Positions 54,408-63,179 of a stretch of 64,000 nucleotides of DNA are shown here, one piece after another. Source of the stretch: Jatrophihabitans sp. (GTDB lineage: Bacteria > Actinomycetota > Actinomycetes > Mycobacteriales > Jatrophihabitantaceae); NCBI GenBank assembly GCA_036399055.1, contig DASWNX010000030.1:62001-126000 (forward strand), in the 5' to 3' direction. Position 1 is the stretch's first letter; the number at the start of each line of letters is the position of its first letter. The position numbers and the translations under genes are program-made. The notes beneath the pieces were generated by a model. That model worked only from the letters and a program-made list of their open reading frames with translations, made no database searches and was not told the origin of the DNA.

Positions 54408-55610
54408 ATGACCGAAGACCAACCGTCCCAGGAATTTGATCCGGACAAGATTCGGGCAGGCTCGCGTAGTACGCATCGGATGGCTGGACTCATCATGGCC
54501 TTCGGCGTATTCGTCTACCTCGTGATCACCGTGCTGTTTGTTTACCTGCATGCGCTGGGAGTCCTTGATGGACGGCTGATTATGACAATCCCTACCGACA
54601 CGACGCTCGCCCTGTTGGGGGTGGCGGCAACGGTGTTGATAGCTTTCGTCGCCAGTCTGTGGACGTCTGCTCAATCCGCCGAGGCCGGGGAGCCCGCCCG
54701 CAGCGGCGGGCAACGGTTGGCTCTTGTCGATGTCATTGCCTTCACCGGTGGGAGCAGTGTGTGCGTCGCGCTCGCTGGAGCGCTGGACAGTCGGGGCAAG
54801 GAATTCAATGTGATCGTGTCGATTGCCGTTGTCGGCTCGGGCGTGGCACTTGCCTACGTGGCCGCCGAAATCAGCGAGTTCATCAAACGTGATCAGCGCT
54901 TTAGCCAGACCCTGTCCCAACTGGCCCGACACAGTGAAGTGAACCGGATGCGCAACGCGCGACGGTGCTGGCTGAAGCGCAATAGCCTGATCGGCCTACG
55001 CCGTCCGCAACGCCGCTGGCTGGCTAGGCTCAGGCAGAACCTTGGCTGCGTGGTGGCGATAGCCGTACTGCAATGCCTTGCTCTGCTTGCGTGGCGGGAT
55101 AGCAGGGATGTGGCGCTGTCGCTGGGCCTCGCAGTGGGCTGCGTTGTCTGGTCTCTCGCCGTGGGGCAGCTTATGGTTCACCACGTTGCGGTGTGCTTCG
55201 TGCGGCGCAACTGGTTGCCGTTGGTGTTTGTTAGCTTGCTCAGCCTGATCGTCTTGTTGGTCGACGTCGATTTGGTGCTCAACTTGATCTCGGACCTGAA
55301 GCAAGGCGCAGGCATGCCGTCAATTGTCGCTGCTGCGTTTGCTTGGTCGACGGTGTTTGGTCCCCTGCTGTTGTGTGTGGCAGGGCTGACGGTGGCGCCG
55401 GCTGGCTGGCGGCGGCACCGGCCGCTGACAGAAATCCGGTGGGGCGTTATCTGCGCCATGTCACGGCGTGTTGACGCCTTGAGCAGGAATGAGTCTGAAG
55501 AGGGTTCCGGTGTTCGAGGCGGTCGACTCCCGGCGATACTTCGACGGCTGCGCACGGCAATCCGAACCGCTACTGGAGTCGAGCCTCTGGGGGCCGACCC
55601 CGTGACCTGA
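54408..55610 (+). CDS. Orphan multi-pass membrane protein
   Basis: 400 aa, family not recognised. About eight hydrophobic segments, e.g. LIMAFGVFVYLVITVLFVYLHAL, LALLGVAATVLIAFVASLW, VIVSIAVVGSGVALAYVAAEI, LPLVFVSLLSLIVLLVDVDLVLNLI, with basic loops and a charged C-terminal tail. Codon use is less GC-biased than the neighbours, suggesting a different origin. It stands alone, convergent with the PspC gene (38-nt gap). Confidence 0.75.
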   Translation: MTEDQPSQEFDPDKIRAGSRSTHRMAGLIMAFGVFVYLVITVLFVYLHALGVLDGRLIMTIPTDTTLALLGVAATVLIAFVASLWTSAQSAEAGEPARSGGQRLALVDVIAFTGGSSVCVALAGALDSRGKEFNVIVSIAVVGSGVALAYVAAEISEFIKRDQRFSQTLSQLARHSEVNRMRNARRCWLKRNSLIGLRRPQRRWLARLRQNLGCVVAIAVLQCLALLAWRDSRDVALSLGLAVGCVVWSLAVGQLMVHHVAVCFVRRNWLPLVFVSLLSLIVLLVDVDLVLNLISDLKQGAGMPSIVAAAFAWSTVFGPLLLCVAGLTVAPAGWRRHRPLTEIRWGVICAMSRRVDALSRNESEEGSGVRGGRLPAILRRLRTAIRTATGVEPLGADPVT

Positions 55611-55648
55611 GCGCCGTAATCTACCGCTGAACGCAGCAGGACGACACC

Positions 55649-57025
55649 TCAACTGGTGGCGCGATCCACCTGGACGTGACCGGCCTCCAGGTCCACGTAG
55701 ACGGTGATCGGCGGCCCGGTCACGCCGGCCGGCGGCGCCAACTCGGCATGGACGTTCGCGCCGTCGACGCTCTCGCCGGAGTCGAACCCGCTGCCGTCGC
55801 TGATCTGGCCCAGGTGGACGTCGGCGATCACCGTGGCGTTCAGGCCGGCCGGCAGCAGCACCCGCACCTCGCCGGCAGCCTGCTGAAGGCGCACGGTCCG
55901 GGCTTGCGCAATCGGGCCCAGCGCCGTCAGGTCCAGGGTGGCCGATCCGGCGAACTGGCGATGGTCCACCAGCTGCTCTGCCGAGGTCGGCTTCCAGCCG
56001 AGCTTGCCCGAGTCGTCGGTGAGGCTGGTCCGGGTGCCGCCCAGGACGAACGCCACCAGCGTCAACAGCGCGATCGGAACCAGCAGCGACGCCGTCACGC
56101 GCCGGGTCAGCAGGCTGATCAGCAGGCCGGTTCCGAGCACTGCCAGGCCGACCCAGACATAGACGGGAAAGGGCACCCGGCTGAACCCGTCCAGCAGCGC
56201 CACCACGGTCCAGGCGATGGCCAGGCACAGCGTCACCCCGACCTTGATCGGACGCCGGCGGCGGACCCGCTGGCGGTGTGCGGCCCCGGCCTCGCTCAGC
56301 CAGGCCTGCATCGATCGCCGGGTGTCGTTCAGCGGCGGGATCAAGGGAGCCTGCCCGGCATGGGGCCCGAGGCCCTCGGCGGGCGCCGGCGGTGACCACT
56401 GCGGGGTCTGCTCCTGCGGCGTGCCCGGCTTGCGCAGGTCCACCCTGGGGGCCCCGGTCCCGGCGGCAGGCTGAGCGGCAGCGGCAGCGGCAGCAGGGCC
56501 GGCCCCCGGCGTCGGTGGCTCCAAGCGCTCCAGCCGGCGGATGAGCACCAGCATCAGCACCGCCAGCAGCATGATCGCCGGAAAGGTCGGCCCCGGCGAC
56601 CACCAGGAGAACCAGCCCGCCCACAGCACCACCGCGCCGCCGATCAGCACCAGCCACGGCGGCACCCGTCGCACCCGCAGCGCGAGGATGGCCCTGTCCA
56701 GCGCCGAGGCGTCGACCTCAGGCTCGGGCACCAGCAGCCAGGCCAGGCCGTACATCACCAGGCCGACCCCGCCGAAGAACGACAGCACCGCGAACAGCAC
56801 CCGGAAGATCACCGGGTCGACGCCGAAGTACTCGCCGAGCCCGCCCGCGACGCCGGAGATCATCCGGTCGGAGCGGCTGCGCCGTAGCCACCGGCGGGGG
56901 CCGGGCTCACCCGGGCCCGGCCCGTAGGAGGGCGGTCGGGCAGGCCAGGTCGGCGGCGGCGGGGTGGAAGGAACGTCCCCCGAGCCGGGCGGTTGGCCGG
57001 CCGAGCTGGGATCAGTCATCGTCAT
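55649..57025 (-). CDS. PspC-domain membrane protein with LiaF-like C-terminus
   Basis: 458 aa. Pro-rich N-terminus (about 45 residues), PspC domain RMISGVAGGLGEYFGVDPVIFRVLFAVLSFFGGVGLVMYGLAWLLVPE, two more spans (PPWLVLIGGAVVLWAGW, FPAIMLLAVLMLVLI), a basic linker, spans near 300-350 and a C-terminal beta-rich region (TVRLQQAAGEVRVLLPAGLNATVIADVHLG) like the LiaF/DUF2154 domain. Such proteins sense envelope stress. Divergent from a PspC-domain kinase and regulator across 144 nt, so probably one sensory module. Start: ATG 57025 or 57019. Confidence 0.88.
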   Translation of the reverse strand: MTMTDPSSAGQPPGSGDVPSTPPPPTWPARPPSYGPGPGEPGPRRWLRRSRSDRMISGVAGGLGEYFGVDPVIFRVLFAVLSFFGGVGLVMYGLAWLLVPEPEVDASALDRAILALRVRRVPPWLVLIGGAVVLWAGWFSWWSPGPTFPAIMLLAVLMLVLIRRLERLEPPTPGAGPAAAAAAAQPAAGTGAPRVDLRKPGTPQEQTPQWSPPAPAEGLGPHAGQAPLIPPLNDTRRSMQAWLSEAGAAHRQRVRRRRPIKVGVTLCLAIAWTVVALLDGFSRVPFPVYVWVGLAVLGTGLLISLLTRRVTASLLVPIALLTLVAFVLGGTRTSLTDDSGKLGWKPTSAEQLVDHRQFAGSATLDLTALGPIAQARTVRLQQAAGEVRVLLPAGLNATVIADVHLGQISDGSGFDSGESVDGANVHAELAPPAGVTGPPITVYVDLEAGHVQVDRATS

Positions 57026-57084
57026 GCCGTTCAGCCTGCTGAATGGGCCACCGTCACGGTATCGGGAACCACCCCCAACCGCCC

Positions 57085-57099
57085 CTGAGCCGCGCTCAG
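57085..57099. promoter_or_regulatory. Dyad in the divergent PspC promoter region
   Basis: CTGAGC-CGC-GCTCAG lies mid-way between the two divergent PspC-domain genes. A site for the LuxR-type regulator is possible but unproven. Confidence 0.35.
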
Positions 57100-57169
57100 C
57101 CGCCGCCCCCAGAACTCGGGCCTTCACCTGATGCCGCCCGGGGCCGGCGACAGCCAGAATGGGGACACG

Positions 57170-58375
57170 ATGACGACGCCTGTGTCCGCAACGCCCACCT
57201 CCCTGGAGCCGCAGCCAGCCCCGCGGCTCTACCGCAACGCGCACGGCCGGGTGCTCGGCGGGGTGGCCGGGGCGCTGGCCGACCACCTGGGCGTGCGGCG
57301 CGGCTACGTCCGGCTGGCCTTCGTCCTGCTGGCCGGCAGCGCCGGGCTGGGCGTGCTGCTCTACGGGGCGTTCTGGATCGTGCTGCGGACCCGGCCCGAG
57401 GACGGGGCCGAGGGCTCGGCGCGCTACGCGGCGCAGTACCTGATCGCGGCGGTGGGCGTGGTGGTGTTGTTGATCAACCTGCACACGCTGCCGCTGGGCT
57501 GGTGGTTCGTGCCCTCGTTGCTGGCCTGCTTCGGTGGGGCGTTGCTCTGGCGGCAGGCCTCGGAGACCGAGCGGGAGCGCTGGCGCCGGTTGTCGAGCTC
57601 GTCGCTGGCCGCCGGGGCCGCCGACCGGATGGGCTGGTTGCGGATCATCGCCGGCGTCACGCTGGTGCTCAGCGGGGCGGTGTTCATCCTCGCCCGGGCG
57701 GGCATCTCGGCGGCGGGCGCCGGCCTGGCCGCGGTGCTGGTCACCGCCGGCGGACTGGCCCTGATCACCGGCCCGTGGTGGCTGAAGCTGATGCGGGACC
57801 TGTCCACCGAGCGCCGGGAGCGGATCCGCAACGAGGAGCGGGCCGACATCGCCGCGCACCTGCACGACTCGGTGCTGCAGACCCTGGCGCTGATCCAGCG
57901 CAGCGCCGACCAGCCACGCGAGGTGGCCCGGCTGGCTCGCAGCCAGGAACGCGAGCTGCGCACCAAGCTCTACGGCAGCGGGGCGCCCAACGGCCAGTTC
58001 GCGGCCGCCCTGCAGGCCGCCGCCGCCGAGGTCGAGGACACCTACGCGATCGCCGTGGATGTGGTGGTGGTCGGCGATCACCCGATGAACGCCCGGCTGG
58101 AGGCGCTGGTGGCGGCCAGCCGCGAGGCCCTGGTCAACGCCGCCAAGCACGCTCAGGTGACGAGCGTGTCGGTGTACGCCGAACTCGCCTCCGACAGCGC
58201 CTCGGTCTTCGTGCGCGATCGCGGCGCCGGCTTTGACCCGGCGAGGACGGATCCGAGCAGGCAGGGCATCCGTGGCTCTATCGTGGGCCGGCTGCAGCGC
58301 CAGCACGGCTCGGCGACGATCAGGTCCAGTCCGGGCCAGGGAACCGAAGTGCGACTGCGGGTGGAATTGGAATGA
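57170..58375 (+). CDS. PspC-domain sensor histidine kinase
   Basis: 401 aa. N-terminal PspC domain with RVLGGVAGALADHLGVRRGYVRLAFVLLAGSAGLGVLLYGAFWIVL, three or four further spans, then a HisKA_3-type kinase: phosphoacceptor in DIAAHLHDSVLQTLALIQRSA and ATPase with REALVNAAKHAQVTSV and RDRGAGFDP. This architecture is widespread in Actinobacteria paired with a NarL/LuxR regulator. ATG 57170 is chosen over 57131 because GGGGAC lies just upstream. Overlaps the regulator start by ATGA. Confidence 0.91.
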   Translation: MTTPVSATPTSLEPQPAPRLYRNAHGRVLGGVAGALADHLGVRRGYVRLAFVLLAGSAGLGVLLYGAFWIVLRTRPEDGAEGSARYAAQYLIAAVGVVVLLINLHTLPLGWWFVPSLLACFGGALLWRQASETERERWRRLSSSSLAAGAADRMGWLRIIAGVTLVLSGAVFILARAGISAAGAGLAAVLVTAGGLALITGPWWLKLMRDLSTERRERIRNEERADIAAHLHDSVLQTLALIQRSADQPREVARLARSQERELRTKLYGSGAPNGQFAAALQAAAAEVEDTYAIAVDVVVVGDHPMNARLEALVAASREALVNAAKHAQVTSVSVYAELASDSASVFVRDRGAGFDPARTDPSRQGIRGSIVGRLQRQHGSATIRSSPGQGTEVRLRVELE

Positions 58376-59088
58376 GGGACATGAGCCAAGACTCAGGAGC
58401 GGGCCGCGCGACGGGTGACCCCGGCGCCGACAGCCCCGGCAGGCCCAGGGTGGTGCTGGTCGATGACCACGCCATGTTCCGCTCCGGCGTCCGCGCCGAG
58501 ATCGGCGCCGCGCTGGACATCGTGGGAGAGGCCGCCAGCGTGGCCGAGGCCATCGCCGTCATCCGGCACACCGCGCCCGACGTGGTGCTGCTCGACGTGC
58601 ACCTGCCCGACGGCGGCGGCCCGGCGGTCATCGCCGCGGTGCTGCCCGAGCTGCCCGCGACCAAGTTCCTCGCCCTGTCGGTCTCCGACGCAGCCGAGGA
58701 CGTGATCACGGTGATCCGGGCCGGCGCGCGCGGCTATGTCACCAAGACCATCTCCGGCGCGGACCTGACCGACGCGATCCGCCGGGTGGCCGACGGGGAC
58801 GTGGTGTTCTCACCTCGGCTGGCGGGCTTCGTCCTGGACGCCTTTCGCGATGGCGGCGTGCCGGGCAGCCCGGTGACCGTGACCGACCCGGAGCTCGACC
58901 AGCTCACCCCCAGGGAGCAGGAGGTGATGCGGTTGCTGGCCCGCGGCTACTCCTACCGCGAGATCGGCGCGGAGCTGTTCATCTCGGTCAAGACGGTGGA
59001 GACCCACGCCTCCAACGTGCTGCGCAAACTCCAGCTGTCCTCCCGCCACCAGCTGACCCGATGGGCGGCCGACCGGCGGATCGTCTGA
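58372..59088 (+). CDS. NarL/LuxR-family response regulator
   Basis: 238 aa. Receiver VVLVDDHAMFRSGVRAEIG, Asp in VVLLDVHLPDGGG, Lys in GYVTKTISG; HTH LTPREQEVMRLLARGYSYREIGAELFISVKTVETHASNVLRKLQLSSRHQLTRWA. Coupled to the PspC kinase. It probably acts on the divergent PspC gene and its own operon. Confidence 0.93.
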   Translation: MRDMSQDSGAGRATGDPGADSPGRPRVVLVDDHAMFRSGVRAEIGAALDIVGEAASVAEAIAVIRHTAPDVVLLDVHLPDGGGPAVIAAVLPELPATKFLALSVSDAAEDVITVIRAGARGYVTKTISGADLTDAIRRVADGDVVFSPRLAGFVLDAFRDGGVPGSPVTVTDPELDQLTPREQEVMRLLARGYSYREIGAELFISVKTVETHASNVLRKLQLSSRHQLTRWAADRRIV

Positions 59089-59137
59089 GCGACGCCGCCG
59101 CGGGCGGATCGAGCACGGAACTGACAGTGGCCCGTCG

Positions 59138-59143
59138 TAGGCT
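59138..59143 (+). promoter_or_regulatory. -10 element of pcrA (TAGGCT)
   Basis: TAGGCT followed by 8 nt and ATG 59152; no Shine-Dalgarno. This fixes the start against a longer frame. Confidence 0.5.
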
Positions 59144-59151
59144 GGGACCCG

Positions 59152-61614
59152 ATGACCGCCGATGCCGCCCGCTCCGCCGCCACCGGCCTGCCCCGCCGCC
59201 GACCCGCGCCGGTCGCCGCCGACGCAGGCCTGTTCGACGTGCCCACGCTCTCCCCGGAACAGGCGCGGGACGAGCAGGCGCCCAGCCCGCCGGTCCGGCG
59301 TCCGGCGCTGTCGGTCGAGAGCCTGCTGGCCGGCCTGAACCCCCAGCAGCGCCGGGCGGTCGAGCACGCCGGCTCGCCGCTGTTGATCGTGGCCGGCGCC
59401 GGTTCGGGCAAGACCCGGGTGCTCACCCAGCGCATCGGCTACCTGCTGACCGCGCGCGCCGCCAAGCCCGGCGACATCCTGGCCATCACCTTCACCAACA
59501 AGGCGGCCGGTGAGATGAAGGCCCGGGTCGCCGAGTTGATCGGCGCCCGCGCCAACGCCATGTGGGTGTCGACCTTTCACTCGATGTGCGTGCGCATCCT
59601 GCGTGCGCAGGCCAAGCAGATCGGCCTGAAGTCCTCCTTCACCATCTACGACGCCGATGACTCCCGCCGGCTGCTGACGATGGTGGTGCGCGAGCTGAGC
59701 CTGGACCCCAAGCGGTACCCGGCACGCTCGCTGGCGGTCCAGATCTCCAACCTCAAGAACGAGCTGATCTCAGCCGAGGAGTTCGCAGAGCGGGCCGGCA
59801 CGGCGCCTGAGAAGGTGCTCGCCGAGGTCTATCAGCGCTACCAGAGCCGGCTTGTCGAATCCCAGGCGCTGGACTTCGACGACCTGATCATGCGCACCGT
59901 GAACCTGCTGCAGGGCTTGCCCGACGTCGCCGAGCACTACCGCCGCCGGTTCCGCCACGTCCTGGTCGATGAGTACCAGGACACCAACCACGCCCAGTAC
60001 GTCCTGGTCGCAGAGCTGTGCAAGCCGGTCCCGCCCGGGCCGGACGGCGTCGGCGGCCTGCCGGCGGCCGAGTTGTGCGTGGTCGGTGACGCCGACCAGT
60101 CGATCTACGCCTTCCGCGGCGCCACGATCCGCAACATCGACGAGTTCGAGCGCGACTACCCCGACGCCACCACCATCCTGCTCGAGCAGAACTACCGCTC
60201 GACTCAGACGATCCTCGGCGCCGCCAACGCGGTGATCGCGCGCAACCCGGACCGGCGGCCCAAGAACCTGTGGTCCGACGCGGGCGCCGGCGAGCAGATC
60301 GAGGGCTTCGTCGCCGAGAACGAGCATGACGAGGCCCGCTGGGTCGCGCAGAAGATCGACGAGCTCAGCGACGCCGGGCAGGCCTTGCCCTCCGACGTGG
60401 CGGTCTTCTACCGAACCAACGCCCAGTCCCGGGTGTTCGAAGACATCTTCATCAGGCTGGGCCTGCCCTACAAGGTCGTCGGCGGCGTCCGGTTCTACGA
60501 GCGCAAAGAGATCCGCGACGCGCTGGCCTACCTGCGGGTGATCGCCAATCCGACCGACCTGGTGAGCATGCGCCGGATCCTGAACACCCCGCGCCGCGGC
60601 ATCGGCGAGCGGGCCGAGCTGTTCGTCGAGACCTTCGCCAGCCAGGAGCAGATCCCGTTCGCCGAAGCCCTGATGCGGGCCGATCACATCCCGGGGCTGG
60701 CCTCGCGCTCGGCGAACGCGATCGCCGAGTTCGTCAGGCTGCTCGGTGAGCTGAGGCAGTTGGCGGCCAGCGAGGAGCATGGCACGCCCAGCAACATCAT
60801 CGAAGAGACGCTGAGCCGCACCGGCTACCTCTCTGAGCTCGAAGCCAGCCATGACCCGCAGGACGAGAGCCGGGTCGACAACCTGCGCGAACTGGTCAGC
60901 GTGGCCGCCGAGTTCGAGGAGCAGCGCGCCCAACTGGACGAGCCGGCAGGCCTGGACGCCTTTCTGGAGCACGTCTCACTGGTCGCCGACGCCGACTCGA
61001 TCCCGGACGCCAGTGGCGGCGTGGTCACGCTGATGACGCTGCACACCGCCAAGGGGCTGGAGTTTCCGGTGGTGTTCCTGGCCGGGATGGAAGACGGCAT
61101 CTTCCCGCATCTGCGCACTCTCGGCGAGCCCGGCGAGCTGGCCGAGGAGCGACGGCTGGCCTACGTCGGCATCACCCGGGCCCGGCAGCGGCTGTACCTG
61201 AGCCGGGCGGTGGCGCGCACCGCGTGGGGCCAGCCGGCCTTCAACCCGCCGTCCCGCTTTCTTGACGAGGTGCCGATCGAGCACGTGCAGTGGAGCGGCG
61301 CTGTCGACCGGCAGCCCTTCACCGGATACCCGGAGGACGCCGGCGGGGGGCAGTACTCCGACCACGGCTACCGGTCCCAGCGCACCCAGACCCGGCGGTT
61401 CACCCCCACCGCGCCCTCGACCTTCGGCGCCGGCAAGCTCACCAAGCCGATGCCCAGCCTGCAGGTCGGTGACCGGGTCAGCCACGACGGCTTCGGAATG
61501 GGCACGGTGGTCGCGTTGCGTGGAGCCGCCGAGAAGGCTCAGGCCGAGGTGGACTTCGGCTCGCTGGGCAGCAAGTGGCTGGTGCTGAGGTTCGCGCCGC
61601 TGGTCAAGCTGTGA
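59152..61614 (+). CDS. pcrA: UvrD/PcrA-type ATP-dependent DNA helicase
   Basis: 820 aa, superfamily 1A 3'-5' helicase for nucleotide excision repair and replication restart. A 60-residue variable N-terminus precedes SLLAGLNPQQRRAVEHAGSPLLIVAGAGSGKTRVLTQRI (Q motif and Walker A). Further motifs: FTNKAAGEMKARV (Ia), VLVDEYQDTNHAQY (II), VVGDADQSIYAFRGA (III), LEQNYRST (IV), LMTLHTAKGLEFPVVFLAGMEDGIFPH (V), EERRLAYVGITRARQRLYLS (VI). The C-terminus LQVGDRVSHDGFGMGTVVALRG is the PcrA RNA-polymerase-binding Tudor-like domain. The stop is followed closely by a tandem repeat. Confidence 0.96.
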   Translation: MTADAARSAATGLPRRRPAPVAADAGLFDVPTLSPEQARDEQAPSPPVRRPALSVESLLAGLNPQQRRAVEHAGSPLLIVAGAGSGKTRVLTQRIGYLLTARAAKPGDILAITFTNKAAGEMKARVAELIGARANAMWVSTFHSMCVRILRAQAKQIGLKSSFTIYDADDSRRLLTMVVRELSLDPKRYPARSLAVQISNLKNELISAEEFAERAGTAPEKVLAEVYQRYQSRLVESQALDFDDLIMRTVNLLQGLPDVAEHYRRRFRHVLVDEYQDTNHAQYVLVAELCKPVPPGPDGVGGLPAAELCVVGDADQSIYAFRGATIRNIDEFERDYPDATTILLEQNYRSTQTILGAANAVIARNPDRRPKNLWSDAGAGEQIEGFVAENEHDEARWVAQKIDELSDAGQALPSDVAVFYRTNAQSRVFEDIFIRLGLPYKVVGGVRFYERKEIRDALAYLRVIANPTDLVSMRRILNTPRRGIGERAELFVETFASQEQIPFAEALMRADHIPGLASRSANAIAEFVRLLGELRQLAASEEHGTPSNIIEETLSRTGYLSELEASHDPQDESRVDNLRELVSVAAEFEEQRAQLDEPAGLDAFLEHVSLVADADSIPDASGGVVTLMTLHTAKGLEFPVVFLAGMEDGIFPHLRTLGEPGELAEERRLAYVGITRARQRLYLSRAVARTAWGQPAFNPPSRFLDEVPIEHVQWSGAVDRQPFTGYPEDAGGGQYSDHGYRSQRTQTRRFTPTAPSTFGAGKLTKPMPSLQVGDRVSHDGFGMGTVVALRGAAEKAQAEVDFGSLGSKWLVLRFAPLVKL

Positions 61615-61629
61615 GTCGCGACTTCCGAG

Positions 61630-61704
61630 CCTGACGGCCGGCTTCCAGGCCTGACGGCCGGCTTCCAGTCCTGACGGCCGAATTTGGGGCCTGACGGCCG
61701 GGCA
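61630..61704 (+). repeat. 20-nt tandem repeat, four copies, downstream of pcrA
   Basis: CCTGACGGCCGGCTTCCAGG-type units begin at 61630, 61650, 61670 and 61690. The third and fourth have diverged in their second half. They fill the convergent gap after the pcrA stop. Confidence 0.88.
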
Positions 61705-61720
61705 GGCGCTGGCCGTCAGG
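61690..61720. terminator. 10-bp perfect hairpin between pcrA and the DUF2079 gene
   Basis: CCTGACGGCC (61690-61699) pairs with GGCCGTCAGG (61711-61720) around an 11-nt loop. One arm is the last repeat unit; the other includes the last codons and stop of the convergent gene. It could act as a bidirectional terminator, but has no U tract. Confidence 0.55.
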
Positions 61721-63179
61721 GCCGGCACAGGCTGGAAGGGCCGGTGTAGTCGGGGGAGCGCAACACCAGCAGGTCGCCCTGGGCGAACACCTGCGTGAAG
61801 CCGGCCGCCCGCGAGTCGGCCAGCACCTTCTGCGGCGAGTCCAGCGGAAAGCCCACCTGCTCCTGCGACATGTCCAGCACCACGAAGTCGGTCCTGGGGG
61901 TGGGGATGCCGGGGAGCGTCACCCGGTTGGAATTAGTCAGATGGGTGGCCAGGCGGTCATCGACAGACACGCAGACAGAACGCGGCACCTGGCGCACCGC
62001 CGCCTGCTGGGCGCGCAGGTGGTCATCCATCCGCCACGCCGAGCCGATCAGCATCCGGCGGACCACCGGCGCGGTGATGTTGGCGACCGTGCTCAGGTAG
62101 ATGGGGACGACGAGCAGCCAGGCCAGCATCAGGCGGTTGAGCCGGGGCCTGCTCCAGATGCCGAGCCGGGCGCCGCCGTCGACCATCGCCAGCACCAGCA
62201 CCAGCCAGGGCAGGGCGTTGTAGTGAAAGTGGGTGGTCCACAGGTGATCGCGGGAGTTGAAGAACCGCTGGGCCAGCAGCGGCGCGGCGATCAGGCTGTA
62301 ACGCGAGCGCAGTGGCAGCAGCGCCAGCGGCAGGAAGAAATAGGCCAGCGTCTGGGCTTTGACAGCTGGGGTGAACAGCAGCTCCAGGGTGCGCACCGGG
62401 TGGATGACGATGTTGAGCAGCGCGTGCGGTAGGTCCTCCCCGAGGGCGTCGAAGGTCCAGTAGGCGAACTGCCCGGTCGGGGCGAAGGCCGGGATGATCA
62501 CCGAGGTCACCAGCAGGTAGCCGGCCGCGCCTGCCCCGATGAGCAGGTAGCCAGTGCGTCGCGGTCGCTGCAGCGCCCGCAGCAGCCCGAGCATCACCAG
62601 CACCGCGCCCATGTCCTCGCGCACCAGCAGCAACAGCCCGGCCGAGATCAGCAGCGTGCGGTCATTCCGGCGGTCCAGGGCGTCGATGGCCACCGCCAGG
62701 ATCGGCACCCCCCAGGCGACCTCGTGAAAATCGAAGTCGACCATCGCCTGGATCGCCCAGCCGAAGGAGTAGGCCACCGCGACGACCAGCGCCCCGCCCC
62801 GCGACATCCGGCGCAAGGCGAAGGAGTAGACCACCGGAACCGAGGCGGCGATCAGCGCCACCTGCAGCAGCAGCAGGACGTTCGGGCTGTCCCAGATCCA
62901 GTACAGCGGCGCGGCCAGGGCGATGATCGGGTGGAAGTGGTCGGCCAGGATGTTGTAGTCGGCGCCCTTGAGCGGCACCTCTGGCGCCTGGAAGCGGGCG
63001 TAGTCGCGCACCGCCTGGTCGAAGATCCCCAGGTCATAGCCGGCGGTCAGGTACGTGGCCTGCCGGGTCAGCGCGTATCCGCTGTAGGCCACGAACAGCA
63101 CTGCGGTCAGCAGCGTGACCGGCCAGTGCGTGGCCAGCCGGGATCGCGCCGACCGGGCCGCCTCAGCGAGTGAGGTCAC
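61716..63179 (-). CDS. DUF2079-family multi-pass membrane protein
   Basis: 487 aa. About ten hydrophobic spans, with YLTAGYDLGIFDQAVRDYARF, DHFHPIIALAAPLYW, AIQAMVDFDFHEVAWGVPILA, RDHLWTTHFHYNALPWL characteristic of DUF2079, a GT-C-like glycosyltransferase superfamily found in Actinobacteria; acidic/His residues near the first loop fit a polyprenyl-sugar transferase. Activity is unproven. GTG 63179 overlaps the upstream gene stop by GTGA, so translation is coupled; the frame extends further but into that gene. Confidence 0.85.
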   Translation of the reverse strand: MTSLAEAARSARSRLATHWPVTLLTAVLFVAYSGYALTRQATYLTAGYDLGIFDQAVRDYARFQAPEVPLKGADYNILADHFHPIIALAAPLYWIWDSPNVLLLLQVALIAASVPVVYSFALRRMSRGGALVVAVAYSFGWAIQAMVDFDFHEVAWGVPILAVAIDALDRRNDRTLLISAGLLLLVREDMGAVLVMLGLLRALQRPRRTGYLLIGAGAAGYLLVTSVIIPAFAPTGQFAYWTFDALGEDLPHALLNIVIHPVRTLELLFTPAVKAQTLAYFFLPLALLPLRSRYSLIAAPLLAQRFFNSRDHLWTTHFHYNALPWLVLVLAMVDGGARLGIWSRPRLNRLMLAWLLVVPIYLSTVANITAPVVRRMLIGSAWRMDDHLRAQQAAVRQVPRSVCVSVDDRLATHLTNSNRVTLPGIPTPRTDFVVLDMSQEQVGFPLDSPQKVLADSRAAGFTQVFAQGDLLVLRSPDYTGPSSLCRP

